DNA of 8,750 nt from Verrucomicrobiota bacterium. Its GTDB lineage: Bacteria > Verrucomicrobiota > Verrucomicrobiia > Limisphaerales > JAHEOI01. Numbering within the stretch: the stretch's first letter is position 1; each line of letters begins with the position of its first letter. Under the pieces are notes generated by a model. The model made no database searches. It was not told the origin of the DNA and was given only the letters and a program-made list of their open reading frames with translations. Both the position numbers and the translations under genes were made by a program. The DNA lies in the NCBI GenBank assembly GCA_018610125.1, contig JAHEOI010000182.1, forward strand, positions 1 through 8,750, written 5' to 3'. Shown in pieces: positions 1 to 7,157 of this stretch.

Positions 1-2676
1 AGTGACCTGTTTCCATTGCCGCTCGATCTGAAAGCGGTTGAGCGTCGTCTCGACGAGCAGATCGAAGCGATTCGCAAGGCAAGCGGGCAGCAATACAGCC
101 GCGAGACCTTGGCTTCCGGGTACCTCCAGATCGCCAATGCCAATATGATCGCCCCGATCAAACGCATTTCGGTGGCAAGGGGGTACGACGTCCGCGACTA
201 CGCTTTGATGACGTTTGGCGGTGCCGGGGGGCAGCATGGTTGCGCGATCGCGAGAGAGCTGGGAATACGCCGGATCGTGTGCAGCCCGTTTGCCGGTGTC
301 TTAAGTGCGCTCGGTATCGGCATTGCCGATATCAGTAAATTCGAGGAGCGAACGATTCGCCGACGCTACCGGGATTGTTTCAACCCAACGCCGGTCGGGT
401 GGCTCTTGGAACTTTTTGAGGAGATGGAGGCCGCCGCGAAACAACGCCTCCGCGAGGAAGGCGTTGGTGAGCAATCGATCAGGCCGCCCAGAAGACTGCT
501 CGACATGCGATACATCGGACAAGAGAATCGTTTGACAGTTGCCGCGCCGGAAGATGGGGATTACCGAAAGGCCTTCGAGCGCGAGCACGAGCAGCTTTAC
601 GGTTTCACCTTCCCGGGAAGGGAGATCGAGGTGTATACCGCGCGCTTGGAATTGGTCGGGTCCCAATCCGACACGAAAACCCAAGCGCGCCCGGAGTCGT
701 GCGCCGCCTCATTGAAAGATCATGCCGGGACCACCTCGTTTTACTTCGATGGTCGGTTTCAAGAGGCGGCCCTGTTTGTCGGGGATGAGTTGAGCGTCAA
801 CGATCGAATTTCAGGGCCGGCGATCATTGCGGAGGGGATCTCGACAATTGTCGTGGAGCCGGGATGGGAAGCGACAATCGACGAGTCCGGAACGATCAGT
901 TTGTTTGATCGAATGCCGGCGACAAAGCATGACCCGGTCAGCGGGCCGCACGGCTTCGGTGCCGCCATTGTTGAGCGTTCGCCTGCGTCTGGTTCCCGGT
1001 TCAACGAGGCCGATCCGATCGAGCTGGAGCTCTTTAACAATCATTTTGCCTCGGTCGCGGAGCAAATGGGCGCGACCCTTCAGAAGACGGCCCTTTCGAC
1101 CAATGTCAAGGAACGCCTTGATTTCTCGTGTGCCATCTTTTCCGCCAATGGCGATCTGGTGGTCAATGCCCCGCATATCCCGGTTCATCTTGGGGCCATG
1201 AGTGAATGCATTCGCTGCCTTTGCGAGGATATCCCGGAGATGCGGCCGGGGGATACCTTCATCACGAACGATCCCTATCGTGGCGGGAGCCACCTCCCGG
1301 ATGTCACGGTGGTCACGCCGGTCTTCAGTGATGATAGCGGTTCCGATCGGCACCAAATCCTGTTCTTTACGGCGAGTCGGGCTCATCATGCCGAGATCGG
1401 CGGGAGCACTCCCGGCTCCATGCCGCCGTTTTCCCAATCCCTTGCCGAAGAAGGGGTGTTGATTTCATGCTTTCGTTTCCGGCCCGATGACCCGTCAAGC
1501 GAGTCGGCCTTACGGTCGCTTCTCTCCGGTGGATCGGATCCTTCGCGTGCCCCCGATGAGAACCTGGCCGACATTCATGCTCAGTTGGCCGCGAATCGCC
1601 TCGGGTCACGACTGCTGCTTTCGATGGTGGCCGATCAGGGATGGGAGAAGGTCGCTGCTTATATGGAGCACATCCAGGAGGCGGCGGCTCGAAAGATCCG
1701 TTTCGCCCTAGCGCGGATCCCCGAAGGACGTTACTCGTTTCGCGATGAATTGGACCATGGCTCCCCGATCAGCGCTTCGATCGAGATCCGCCATGACCAA
1801 AGCCGCTCCGAGGTGCTCGGTTCGGCGCTCATCGATTTCGAAGGAACCGGCCCCTTCCTTCCGGGCAATTTGAACGCCAATCCGGCCATTACCACAAGCG
1901 CGGTCATCTATTGCTTGCGATGCCTGATTCAGGAGGCGATCCCACTCAACGCAGGCATCTTACAGCCGATTCGGGTCAACATTCCCGAAAATTCGCTGCT
2001 CAATCCTCCCAGGTATCCGGAACCGAGCCAATGTCTTCCGATTGTCGGCGGCAATGTCGAAACTTCCCAACGAATCGTTGATGTCCTTTTCGGAGCATTG
2101 AAAGTGGCCGCCGGAAGTCAAGGCACGATGAATAATCTTTTGTTTGGGCGACGCAGCACTACCTCGCCGGAAGAAAATTTCGGCTACTATGAAACGCTTG
2201 CGGGTGGTGTCGGTGCCGGCCCCGATTTTGACGGGGCCGACGCCGTACATAGTCATATGACCAACACCCGTTTGACCGATCATGAAGTGTTGGAAAGTCG
2301 ATATCCCGTCCGTGTGAGGCGTTGCGAGATCCGGCGGGGATCGGGAGGCAACGGGCGCCACCGTGGCGGCAATGGAATGGTTCGTGAGCTTGAATTCCTC
2401 GCCCCGCTCGAGCTCTCTTTATTGACGTCGCGTCGAACCACACAGCCGTATGGACTGGAAGGTGGCAATCCGGGAGAATCGGGACGTAATCTCTTGAAAC
2501 GCGCCGGCGAGACGGTGTTTCGGGAACTTCCCGGTTCCATTCAGCTTCAGGTTCGGCCCGGCGATTGCCTCAGGATCGAGACGCCCGGGGGCGGCGGCTA
2601 CGGCCTGGCTCAGGAAGGGGAGAGGAAGCAAAGAGCCGGGCCGCTACCGTCCGGAAGACTGCCTGCTCCGGAGTAG
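1..2676 (+). CDS. Fused hydantoinase A/B family protein, probable ATP-dependent 5-oxoprolinase (5' end outside window)
   Basis: This is probably a cytoplasmic ATP-dependent 5-oxoprolinase, which opens 5-oxo-L-proline to glutamate. The frame is open to base 1, so the start lies upstream; 891 codons are visible against about 1,200-1,300 residues for fused family members, so most of the HyuA N-terminal domain is missing. Codons 1 to about 330 carry the end of HyuA, with the glycine-rich FGGAGGQHGCAIA segment (near codons 75-87) and a following FAGVLSALGIGIAD segment. HyuB runs from about codon 337 to 865: KERLDFSCA near 370-378, NDPYRGGSHLPDV at 423-435, the probable metal-binding RAHHAEIGG at 460-468, then GSQGTMNN and a C-terminal GGGGYG. 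HyuA and HyuB in one chain, and the ERLDFSCA and NDPYRGGSHLPDV wording, favour oxoprolinase over the two-subunit N-methylhydantoinases or acetone carboxylase. Substrate cannot be settled from sequence, since the family also includes hydantoin and carboxylase enzymes. It ends two bases before a strong hairpin. Confidence 0.92.
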   Translation, partial: SDLFPLPLDLKAVERRLDEQIEAIRKASGQQYSRETLASGYLQIANANMIAPIKRISVARGYDVRDYALMTFGGAGGQHGCAIARELGIRRIVCSPFAGVLSALGIGIADISKFEERTIRRRYRDCFNPTPVGWLLELFEEMEAAAKQRLREEGVGEQSIRPPRRLLDMRYIGQENRLTVAAPEDGDYRKAFEREHEQLYGFTFPGREIEVYTARLELVGSQSDTKTQARPESCAASLKDHAGTTSFYFDGRFQEAALFVGDELSVNDRISGPAIIAEGISTIVVEPGWEATIDESGTISLFDRMPATKHDPVSGPHGFGAAIVERSPASGSRFNEADPIELELFNNHFASVAEQMGATLQKTALSTNVKERLDFSCAIFSANGDLVVNAPHIPVHLGAMSECIRCLCEDIPEMRPGDTFITNDPYRGGSHLPDVTVVTPVFSDDSGSDRHQILFFTASRAHHAEIGGSTPGSMPPFSQSLAEEGVLISCFRFRPDDPSSESALRSLLSGGSDPSRAPDENLADIHAQLAANRLGSRLLLSMVADQGWEKVAAYMEHIQEAAARKIRFALARIPEGRYSFRDELDHGSPISASIEIRHDQSRSEVLGSALIDFEGTGPFLPGNLNANPAITTSAVIYCLRCLIQEAIPLNAGILQPIRVNIPENSLLNPPRYPEPSQCLPIVGGNVETSQRIVDVLFGALKVAAGSQGTMNNLLFGRRSTTSPEENFGYYETLAGGVGAGPDFDGADAVHSHMTNTRLTDHEVLESRYPVRVRRCEIRRGSGGNGRHRGGNGMVRELEFLAPLELSLLTSRRTTQPYGLEGGNPGESGRNLLKRAGETVFRELPGSIQLQVRPGDCLRIETPGGGGYGLAQEGERKQRAGPLPSGRLPAPE

Positions 2677-2677
2677 A

Positions 2678-2722
2678 AGAGCAGACCAGGCGGTCTGCGC
2701 CACGCGCAGCCTGGCCTGCTCT
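2678..2722 (+). terminator. Long hairpin immediately after the hyuAB stop codon
   Basis: The 14-base arms 2678-2691 and 2709-2722 pair at 13 of 14 positions (A2685 faces C2715). Inside, TGCGC 2696-2700 pairs with GCGCA 2704-2708 around a CAC loop, leaving GGTC as a bulge. An alternative fold, CAGACC 2682-2687... with GGTCTG 2692-2697, uses the same bases around a four-base loop. There is no U-run on either side, so it is not a classical intrinsic terminator. It may protect the 3' end of the mRNA, stop transcription together with the downstream hairpins, or be a dispersed repeat. The pairing is seen directly; the role is inferred. Confidence 0.55.
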
Positions 2723-2741
2723 GGTTGAAATTGGGCCGGGG

Positions 2742-2795
2742 AAAAAGGAGCGAATTCCCTGATAGGGACGTCGTCCCCGACGTTCCACTCCTTTT
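2742..2795. terminator. Probable bidirectional terminator between convergent genes
   Basis: A central hairpin pairs 2765-2773 with 2778-2786 around TCCC, nine pairs including one G-T wobble. It sits inside an outer inverted repeat, AAAAGGAG 2743-2750 with CTCCTTTT 2788-2795. Read in either direction, GC-rich stems are followed by a short T-tract (T4 on the plus strand at 2792-2795; T5 on the minus strand from 2746 to 2742), as expected of a shared terminator for the hyuAB gene and the converging ThuA-like gene. Alternative small stems overlap it: TCCCT/AGGGA at 2756-2768 and GGGACG/CGTCCC at 2765-2777. The T-tracts are short and the minus-strand tract is distant from the central stem, so efficiency is uncertain. 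Confidence 0.5.
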
Positions 2796-2817
2796 ACCGT
2801 GACTGTGACGCACAAAT

Positions 2818-4179
2818 TTAATGGATCGGCTTGATTCGGAGATGGCGGAAGGCGATCGGCCCGTGATTGCCCTGTAGCAGTATGGGGCCGGCGTCACCGA
2901 CATTGTTGTTAATTTGTCCGCCGGTAGCGCGGTCGACCGTTACCCCGTCATGGATCTTCACCCCGTTTAGAACGACTGTGATTTTGTTGCCGACGACCTT
3001 GGCTTCGACGGTTTGCCATTCACCGGCGGGGCGGGAGGCAAAAAAGTCGGGGGCCTTCACACTATAAAATGCGCCATTGCCGCTTTTACTCAATTCACGG
3101 CTCTCGAAGTCCTCGAGTATCTGAATCTCTTTGCGACCTCGGAGATAAAAGCCGCTATTGGCCCCGTCGGGCACCATGTACTCGAAACGGACCACAAAGT
3201 CTTTGTAGCGCTTTTTGCTGACGAGGTCGGTTCCATGGCCGCCTTCGGGGATTTCGTTGACCAGCATCCCGTTTTGAGCGCTCCAGCTTGGATGCCCGTC
3301 TGGCTTGCGCAACTTCCACCCCGACAAGTCTTGACCGTTGAAGAGGAGCTTGAAGCCGGCTTCCTTTTCGCGTTCGGTAAGTGTGGCGCGGGTGCTTTGC
3401 GGCTTGGCACTGCCGGACTCCAAGCCCAAGGCCCAACGGATGCCACCGAGGATGTGCTGTTGGTACGGAGCACTGGTCCAGACGTCTTTCCGGTGCCCAA
3501 GCACGGTGTAAAAGACGCGGGCTTTGCCGTAGCGCTTGCACCAAGAGATCGGGTAATGGCCCGGCTTCTTCGTGTTCGGGTGCTTGTCCAGCGAAAGGAG
3601 GAGGTGCACTCGCTCGCGACGATAATTATTCAAGAGGTAAATCTCGTCAAAGACCGTGTAGCTGTTCCCGAGTGGCGCAGACGCGGGATGGGCTTGGTCC
3701 GCGACCAAGGCTTCGACCTCGACCTGCTCGTTATGGGTCTTGAAGGTGCCTCCGAGCATGGTGACATACCTCGAATACTGTTTGAACGTGTCCGAGCCGG
3801 CGTGCATGCCGATAAAGGCATTCCCGGAATGAAGCCAATCCATGAATGCCTCTTTATCCGGCAACGGGAGCGCGCCGGAAGTGTTGGCGAAAATCACGCC
3901 GTCGTAATCCTTTAATGCTGCCCGGCTCATCTTTTCGGCCATCTCCTTGTCGTTTCGGACGAAATCGACATTGAAGGCGTGGCTCTGGGTGCCGAATTGG
4001 CCCAGCACGGCCTCCGCGATCGGGATTGAGGAGTGCCGAAAGCCTTTTGTGACGGTGACAACAAGCAGGTTTTTTTGGTTATGATGGGCGGCCTGGGCTG
4101 ACGTGCTCGCGCCGATCAAGCAAACCAGGAGTAGCGTTGCCAAAAGGGAATGGGGGGAACGGGGTATTATCTGTTTCAT
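2818..4179 (-). CDS. Exported ThuA-like domain plus DUF1080 (3-keto-disaccharide hydrolase family) fusion protein
   Basis: A 453-residue protein with two domains, probably acting in the periplasm on a sugar derivative. The start at 4179 is chosen because it opens directly into a Sec signal peptide: Lys2 and Arg7, a hydrophobic stretch about 11-24, and an AQA site with likely cleavage after Ala30. The frame stays open upstream to 4317, but that 46-residue extension is charged, would bury the signal peptide, and contains the best promoter candidate. Residues 36-252 match ThuA-like proteins: GFRHS, GMHAGSD, LGGTFKTH, FDEIY, ARVFYTVLGHR and GGIRWALG. The fold is related to class I glutamine amidotransferases, but the elbow residue here is His126 rather than the Cys nucleophile. 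Residues 275-450 match DUF1080: LLFNGQDLSGWK, a GTDLVSKKRYKDF segment, NSGFYLRGR, GEWQTVEAKVVGN and a closing FRHLRIKPI. ThuA/ThuB in rhizobia are linked to 3-keto-trehalose, which fits the partner domain. The exact substrate is unknown. The ribosome-binding site is weak. Confidence 0.91.
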   Translation of the reverse strand: MKQIIPRSPHSLLATLLLVCLIGASTSAQAAHHNQKNLLVVTVTKGFRHSSIPIAEAVLGQFGTQSHAFNVDFVRNDKEMAEKMSRAALKDYDGVIFANTSGALPLPDKEAFMDWLHSGNAFIGMHAGSDTFKQYSRYVTMLGGTFKTHNEQVEVEALVADQAHPASAPLGNSYTVFDEIYLLNNYRRERVHLLLSLDKHPNTKKPGHYPISWCKRYGKARVFYTVLGHRKDVWTSAPYQQHILGGIRWALGLESGSAKPQSTRATLTEREKEAGFKLLFNGQDLSGWKLRKPDGHPSWSAQNGMLVNEIPEGGHGTDLVSKKRYKDFVVRFEYMVPDGANSGFYLRGRKEIQILEDFESRELSKSGNGAFYSVKAPDFFASRPAGEWQTVEAKVVGNKITVVLNGVKIHDGVTVDRATGGQINNNVGDAGPILLQGNHGPIAFRHLRIKPIH

Positions 4180-4254
4180 AGCTGTGGTGACTCGTCTTGA
4201 AGATTGGTTGAGAATGTCTCTGTTTTCCTCTACTCTTTCGCTTGGGTAACGTCG

Positions 4255-4283
4255 ATTCAAAAGCGGGGGAGTGATTTCGTCAA
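4255..4283 (-). promoter_or_regulatory. Candidate sigma-70-type promoter for the ThuA-DUF1080 gene
   Basis: Read on the minus strand, TTGACG (4283-4278) and TTGAAT (4260-4255) are separated by exactly 17 bases. The -35 matches the consensus at five of six positions and the -10 at four of six. Transcription would begin near 4248, giving a leader of roughly 70 bases before the ATG at 4179. This lies downstream of the in-frame ATG at 4317 and so supports the shorter start. It is a consensus match only. Confidence 0.35.
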
Positions 4284-4323
4284 GGCTCATCTTTTGGAGA
4301 AAAGGCCAACTTCCCATAATACC

Positions 4324-4350
4324 GTCGCGATAGGTGGCTGCCTTCGCGAC
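4324..4350. promoter_or_regulatory. 27-bp dyad in the divergent intergenic region (operator or leader hairpin candidate)
   Basis: GTCGCGA at 4324-4330 is perfectly repeated in inverse at 4344-4350. After a one-base bulge (T4331), AGG 4332-4334 pairs with CCT 4341-4343, leaving a six-base loop. The dyad lies 54 bases upstream of the kinase ATG and about 145 bases upstream of the ThuA-DUF1080 ATG, so it could be an operator for either gene or an mRNA hairpin before the kinase. The symmetry is seen directly; any binding protein is unknown. Confidence 0.45.
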
Positions 4351-4404
4351 TTTCTGCCTCTCTAAAGGCTTGCTAATTTTTGTGAAAAGGTCAGGTTAGC
4401 ATCT

Positions 4405-5685
4405 ATGCCATCGGCGAGCTCGGGCTTTCTGGACAAAGTCTTGGGTCATATCGGGCGTTTGGATGCCAAGGGGCTTCAAACGGTAGTTCAACGTCTGGCC
4501 CGGGAGCGAAGCTTCCTGGAGACCCTATTCAACACGATCGAAGACGGGATTTTGGTGGTCGATGAGAACGGCCGGATCATCTATTTCAACCAGGCTGTGG
4601 TGCGCTTGTTTGGTCCCCAGGCGGCGATCGACGAGGGACAGCACATCAGCCGTATCCTTCCCGAATTGGATTGGCGAAAGCTGCCGGACATGGAGGAAGG
4701 GGGAGGTCGGCGGGTTGTGCGGCACGAATTTGAAGTTGAATTTCCGCAGCAGCGCTTTCTGCGGCTCTATGCGGCCCCTTTGGATGAGGAGTCCGGGGAG
4801 AGCTCCGGTGTGGCGCTCATTCTTCACGATGCCACCGAGGCGCGTGAGCGCACCTTTGAGGCGATCGAGAGCGAGCGAATCCAGGTCATCACGGTTTTGG
4901 CCGCCAGCGTGGCCCATGAAGTGGGGAATCCCCTTAACGCGCTGCACCTGCATTTGCAGCTCATCGAACGCGAGCTGCGGAAGCTGAAAGGGGATTACGA
5001 GGACCATGTCAGTGAAATGACAAGTCAGGTTAAAAGCGAGGATTTGAATGAACAACAGTCCCGGGTCAAGCAATGGGCTGCCTCGATGGATCATCGCTTG
5101 GGCAAGCTCAACGAATATCTCGAAGTGGCCAAGGGCGAAATCGGGCGCCTGGATTACATCGTCACCCAGTTTCTTCAATCGATCCGTCCGACCGATCCCC
5201 AAATGAAGCGGGCCTGCTTGAATGATGTGGCTCAGGAGACCATCGATCTCTTACGCTCTGAGATTGAGAATCGCGGGCAAAAGCTGGTGGTAAACCTGGA
5301 TTCGGAGCTTCCTTCTTCCGATTTCGATCCGCCGCAAATCCAGCAAGTCTTGGTCAATCTCATCAAAAACGCGATGCAGGCAATGACCAAAGGGGGGGTG
5401 CTGACGGTTGAAACCGGCACCGAAGGGGATGGTGTTTGGATCAGTGTGATGGATACCGGGCCGGGGATCCCTCAAGAAAAAATCAACCGGATATTTGAGC
5501 CATTTTTTACGACTAAGGAAAAGGGTTCGGGGCTCGGGCTGATGCTGGTCCAACGCATCATTCAAGAGCATTGCGGTCGGATCGAATTGGATAGCCCCAA
5601 GTCCGGAGGGACCCATTTCAAGGTTTGGTTACCGCGGCAGATGCCGCAGCCGCGTCTATTGGAGGCCCCGCAAGATGACCGATAA
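4405..5685 (+). CDS. Soluble PAS-domain sensor histidine kinase, NtrB-like
   Basis: A 426-residue cytoplasmic kinase that should autophosphorylate on His171 and pass the phosphate to the regulator encoded next. There is no signal peptide or membrane helix. Residues 1-35 form a helical lead-in, and 36-145 a PAS domain (FNTIEDGILVVDENGRIIYFN). The H-box is ASVAHEVGNPLNAL (167-180, phospho-acceptor His171). The ATPase domain has the N-box VNLIKNAMQAM (317-327, Asn318 and Asn322), the G1 box DTGPGIP (350-356), the F-box FEPFFTT (364-370) and the G2 box GSGLGL (374-379); all catalytic motifs are intact. Between H-box helix 1 and the second DHp helix (RLDYIVTQFL, 248-257) lie some 35-45 extra charged residues (about 194-235) not seen in NtrB itself. 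The ATG at 4405 has only a weak Shine-Dalgarno; no clear promoter was found upstream. The gene overlaps the regulator by 11 bp, which suggests translational coupling. The sensed signal is unknown. Confidence 0.94.
   Translation: MPSASSGFLDKVLGHIGRLDAKGLQTVVQRLARERSFLETLFNTIEDGILVVDENGRIIYFNQAVVRLFGPQAAIDEGQHISRILPELDWRKLPDMEEGGGRRVVRHEFEVEFPQQRFLRLYAAPLDEESGESSGVALILHDATEARERTFEAIESERIQVITVLAASVAHEVGNPLNALHLHLQLIERELRKLKGDYEDHVSEMTSQVKSEDLNEQQSRVKQWAASMDHRLGKLNEYLEVAKGEIGRLDYIVTQFLQSIRPTDPQMKRACLNDVAQETIDLLRSEIENRGQKLVVNLDSELPSSDFDPPQIQQVLVNLIKNAMQAMTKGGVLTVETGTEGDGVWISVMDTGPGIPQEKINRIFEPFFTTKEKGSGLGLMLVQRIIQEHCGRIELDSPKSGGTHFKVWLPRQMPQPRLLEAPQDDR
5661..5665 (+). promoter_or_regulatory. Strong Shine-Dalgarno for the NtrC-type regulator, inside the kinase gene
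   Basis: GGAGG stands nine bases before the ATG at 5675, an ideal core and spacing. It fixes the start of the regulator and lies in the last codons of the kinase, so the two products are likely made from one mRNA with coupled translation. Confidence 0.75.
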
Positions 5686-7102
5686 ACCGACCGTGCTCAT
5701 TGTCGACGACGAGAAGCCGACCCGCGATGGTTTGCGAGCGGCTCTGGAGGAGAATTACGACGTCTATGTCGCGGAGGATGCCACGGCTGCCATGAATCTC
5801 TTGGAGCGAGAGCGCTTTGATGTCCTCTTGGCCGATTACCGGTTACCGAAAGAGGATGGGATGCAATTGATAACCCGGGCGAAATCGCTTTCAAAATCGA
5901 CTCCGGTCTGCATCTTGATGACCGCCTACGGCTCGGAGGATGTCGCGGCCGACGCGATCCGCAGGGGGGCTGATGATTACATCTCGAAAGGTCGGATGCA
6001 GATTGATCTGCTGGAAAACAGGATCGCCAGGGCACTGCGACAGCAAAATCTCGAGCATGAGAACCGGTCGTTGCGACAACAATTGCAGGTAAGCCATGGG
6101 GCGCAAAACATCCTTGGCAATTCGGCAGCTATCAAAGGGGTGATGGATATCGTCCAGCAGGTCGCCCCGACACGTGCAGCGGTCCTTATCGAAGGGGAAA
6201 GCGGCACCGGGAAAGAGCTGGTTGCCAAGGCGATCCATCAGTTGAGCCCACGGGCGGATCAGCCGATGGTCACCGTGCACTGTGCCGCCTTATCCCCGAC
6301 GCTGCTGGAGAGCGAGCTCTTCGGCCACGAAAAAGGGGCCTTTACCGGGGCTCATGAGCGGCGGATTGGACGGTTTGAGCAGGCCCGAGGCGGGACGCTC
6401 TTTCTGGACGAGATTGGCGAGATCGACCCGGGGATCCAAGTGAAGCTGCTGCGGTTTTTGAGTGAGCGGACTTTTGAGCGGGTGGGGTCAAACAAGACGA
6501 TCACATCCGATGTCCGGATTGTGGCCGCGACCAATCGAGATCTCGAGAAGCTCGTCAAAGAAGGAACATTTCGTGAGGATCTTTACTTTCGCCTTCGCGT
6601 TGTCCCGATTAAGATGCCACCGCTCAGAGAGCGGCGGGAAGATATCCCACTGTTGGCAAAGCACTTTCTGCGCGAAGTGGCCAAAGAGAATTCGAAGTCG
6701 GTTGGTGAGTTCACGCCTGAAGCAATGGATTGTCTGGTTCAGTACAATTGGCCGGGAAATATCCGGGAGCTCCGAACTGCGGTGGAGCATGCCGTTGTGT
6801 TGTGTCGAGGCGAGAGCATCACCGTTAAAGACCTCCCGGTCTACGCTCGGAATAACCAGGCCGCCGGCTCCCGCTTCGAATCGGAACCGCAACCGGAACA
6901 GGAATCGGATGAAGAAGGCGGCGATGGCGAGACGCCGGCCTCGGAAAGATCGAGCGTTCGGCAAGCGGAAAAACAATTGATTATGAGGGCATTGCAGGAA
7001 TGCAACGGCAACAAGACACTGGCGGCTCAACGAATCGGGATGAGTCGAAGGACCTTGCACCGCAAGATCCGGCGCTATCAATTGCAGTCCTACTCCAGTT
7101 AA
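5675..7102 (+). CDS. Sigma-54-dependent response regulator, NtrC family
   Basis: A 475-residue activator that, when phosphorylated, should oligomerise and use ATP to open promoter complexes of sigma-54 RNA polymerase. The receiver domain (about 1-120) has the acidic pair Asp11-Asp12, phospho-acceptor Asp54 in LLADYRLP, Thr83 and Lys105. Lys105 is followed by Gly instead of the usual Pro. The AAA+ domain (about 145-385) shows Walker A GESGTGK (174-180), the sigma-54 contact loop GAFTGA (221-226), Walker B TLFLDEIGE (241-249), arginine-finger candidates Arg300 and Arg306, and the sensor II segment WPGNIREL (359-366). A Glu/Pro-rich acidic linker (about 395-430) leads to a Fis-type helix-turn-helix (about 433-470, with GNKTLAAQRIGMSRRTLHRK). 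All parts for activation are present, and the length is normal for the family. It is the cognate partner of the overlapping upstream kinase. The regulon is unknown, and no good -24/-12 promoter appears between genes here. Confidence 0.96.
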   Translation: MTDKPTVLIVDDEKPTRDGLRAALEENYDVYVAEDATAAMNLLERERFDVLLADYRLPKEDGMQLITRAKSLSKSTPVCILMTAYGSEDVAADAIRRGADDYISKGRMQIDLLENRIARALRQQNLEHENRSLRQQLQVSHGAQNILGNSAAIKGVMDIVQQVAPTRAAVLIEGESGTGKELVAKAIHQLSPRADQPMVTVHCAALSPTLLESELFGHEKGAFTGAHERRIGRFEQARGGTLFLDEIGEIDPGIQVKLLRFLSERTFERVGSNKTITSDVRIVAATNRDLEKLVKEGTFREDLYFRLRVVPIKMPPLRERREDIPLLAKHFLREVAKENSKSVGEFTPEAMDCLVQYNWPGNIRELRTAVEHAVVLCRGESITVKDLPVYARNNQAAGSRFESEPQPEQESDEEGGDGETPASERSSVRQAEKQLIMRALQECNGNKTLAAQRIGMSRRTLHRKIRRYQLQSYSS

Positions 7103-7157
7103 TCCGTATCCGAAATTAATCCGCAGCGACAGCAAATCCGAGTTTTTTGATAAGGAG
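7101..7157 (+). repeat. Three AATCCG copies at exact 17-bp spacing plus a distant AAGGAG
   Basis: AATCCG occurs at 7101-7106, 7118-7123 and 7135-7140, each start 17 bases from the next; the first overlaps the TAA stop of the regulator. The first two share a longer TTAATCCG core. A T6 run (7143-7148) and AAGGAG (7152-7157) follow. The T-run has no hairpin before it, so I do not call a terminator. AAGGAG resembles a Shine-Dalgarno but ends 19 bases before the next ATG, much further than normal. Phased short repeats can be regulator sites, but this may be chance in a 74-base gap. Confidence 0.3.

Noticed and set aside
811..1437. A 208-codon minus-strand open frame inside hyuAB
   Set aside because: It overlaps conserved HyuB motifs on the plus strand and its product is Arg/His-rich and low in recognisable structure, typical of a shadow frame.
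3404..3420. TTGGCAC on the plus strand as a sigma-54 -24 element
   Set aside because: No GC dinucleotide stands at the needed spacing, and it lies within the coding region of the ThuA-DUF1080 gene.
3013..3915. A 300-codon open frame on the plus strand, opposite the ThuA-DUF1080 gene
   Set aside because: It lies wholly antisense to a gene with clear domain motifs on the other strand, has no recognisable family signature, and is explained by GC-biased codon use of the real gene.
4180..4317. 46-residue N-terminal extension of the ThuA-DUF1080 frame from the ATG at 4317
   Set aside because: It would place a charged stretch ahead of an evident signal peptide and would have to be transcribed from upstream of the best promoter candidate at 4255-4283.
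6115..6130. TGGCA-N8-GCT resembling a sigma-54 -24/-12 promoter
   Set aside because: The -12 element is CAGCT rather than TTGCW, and the site is inside the coding region of the NtrC-type regulator with no gene start downstream.
7143..7148. T6 run after the regulator gene as an intrinsic terminator
   Set aside because: No stable GC stem precedes it; only a five-pair AT stem (7099-7103 with 7114-7118) is available.
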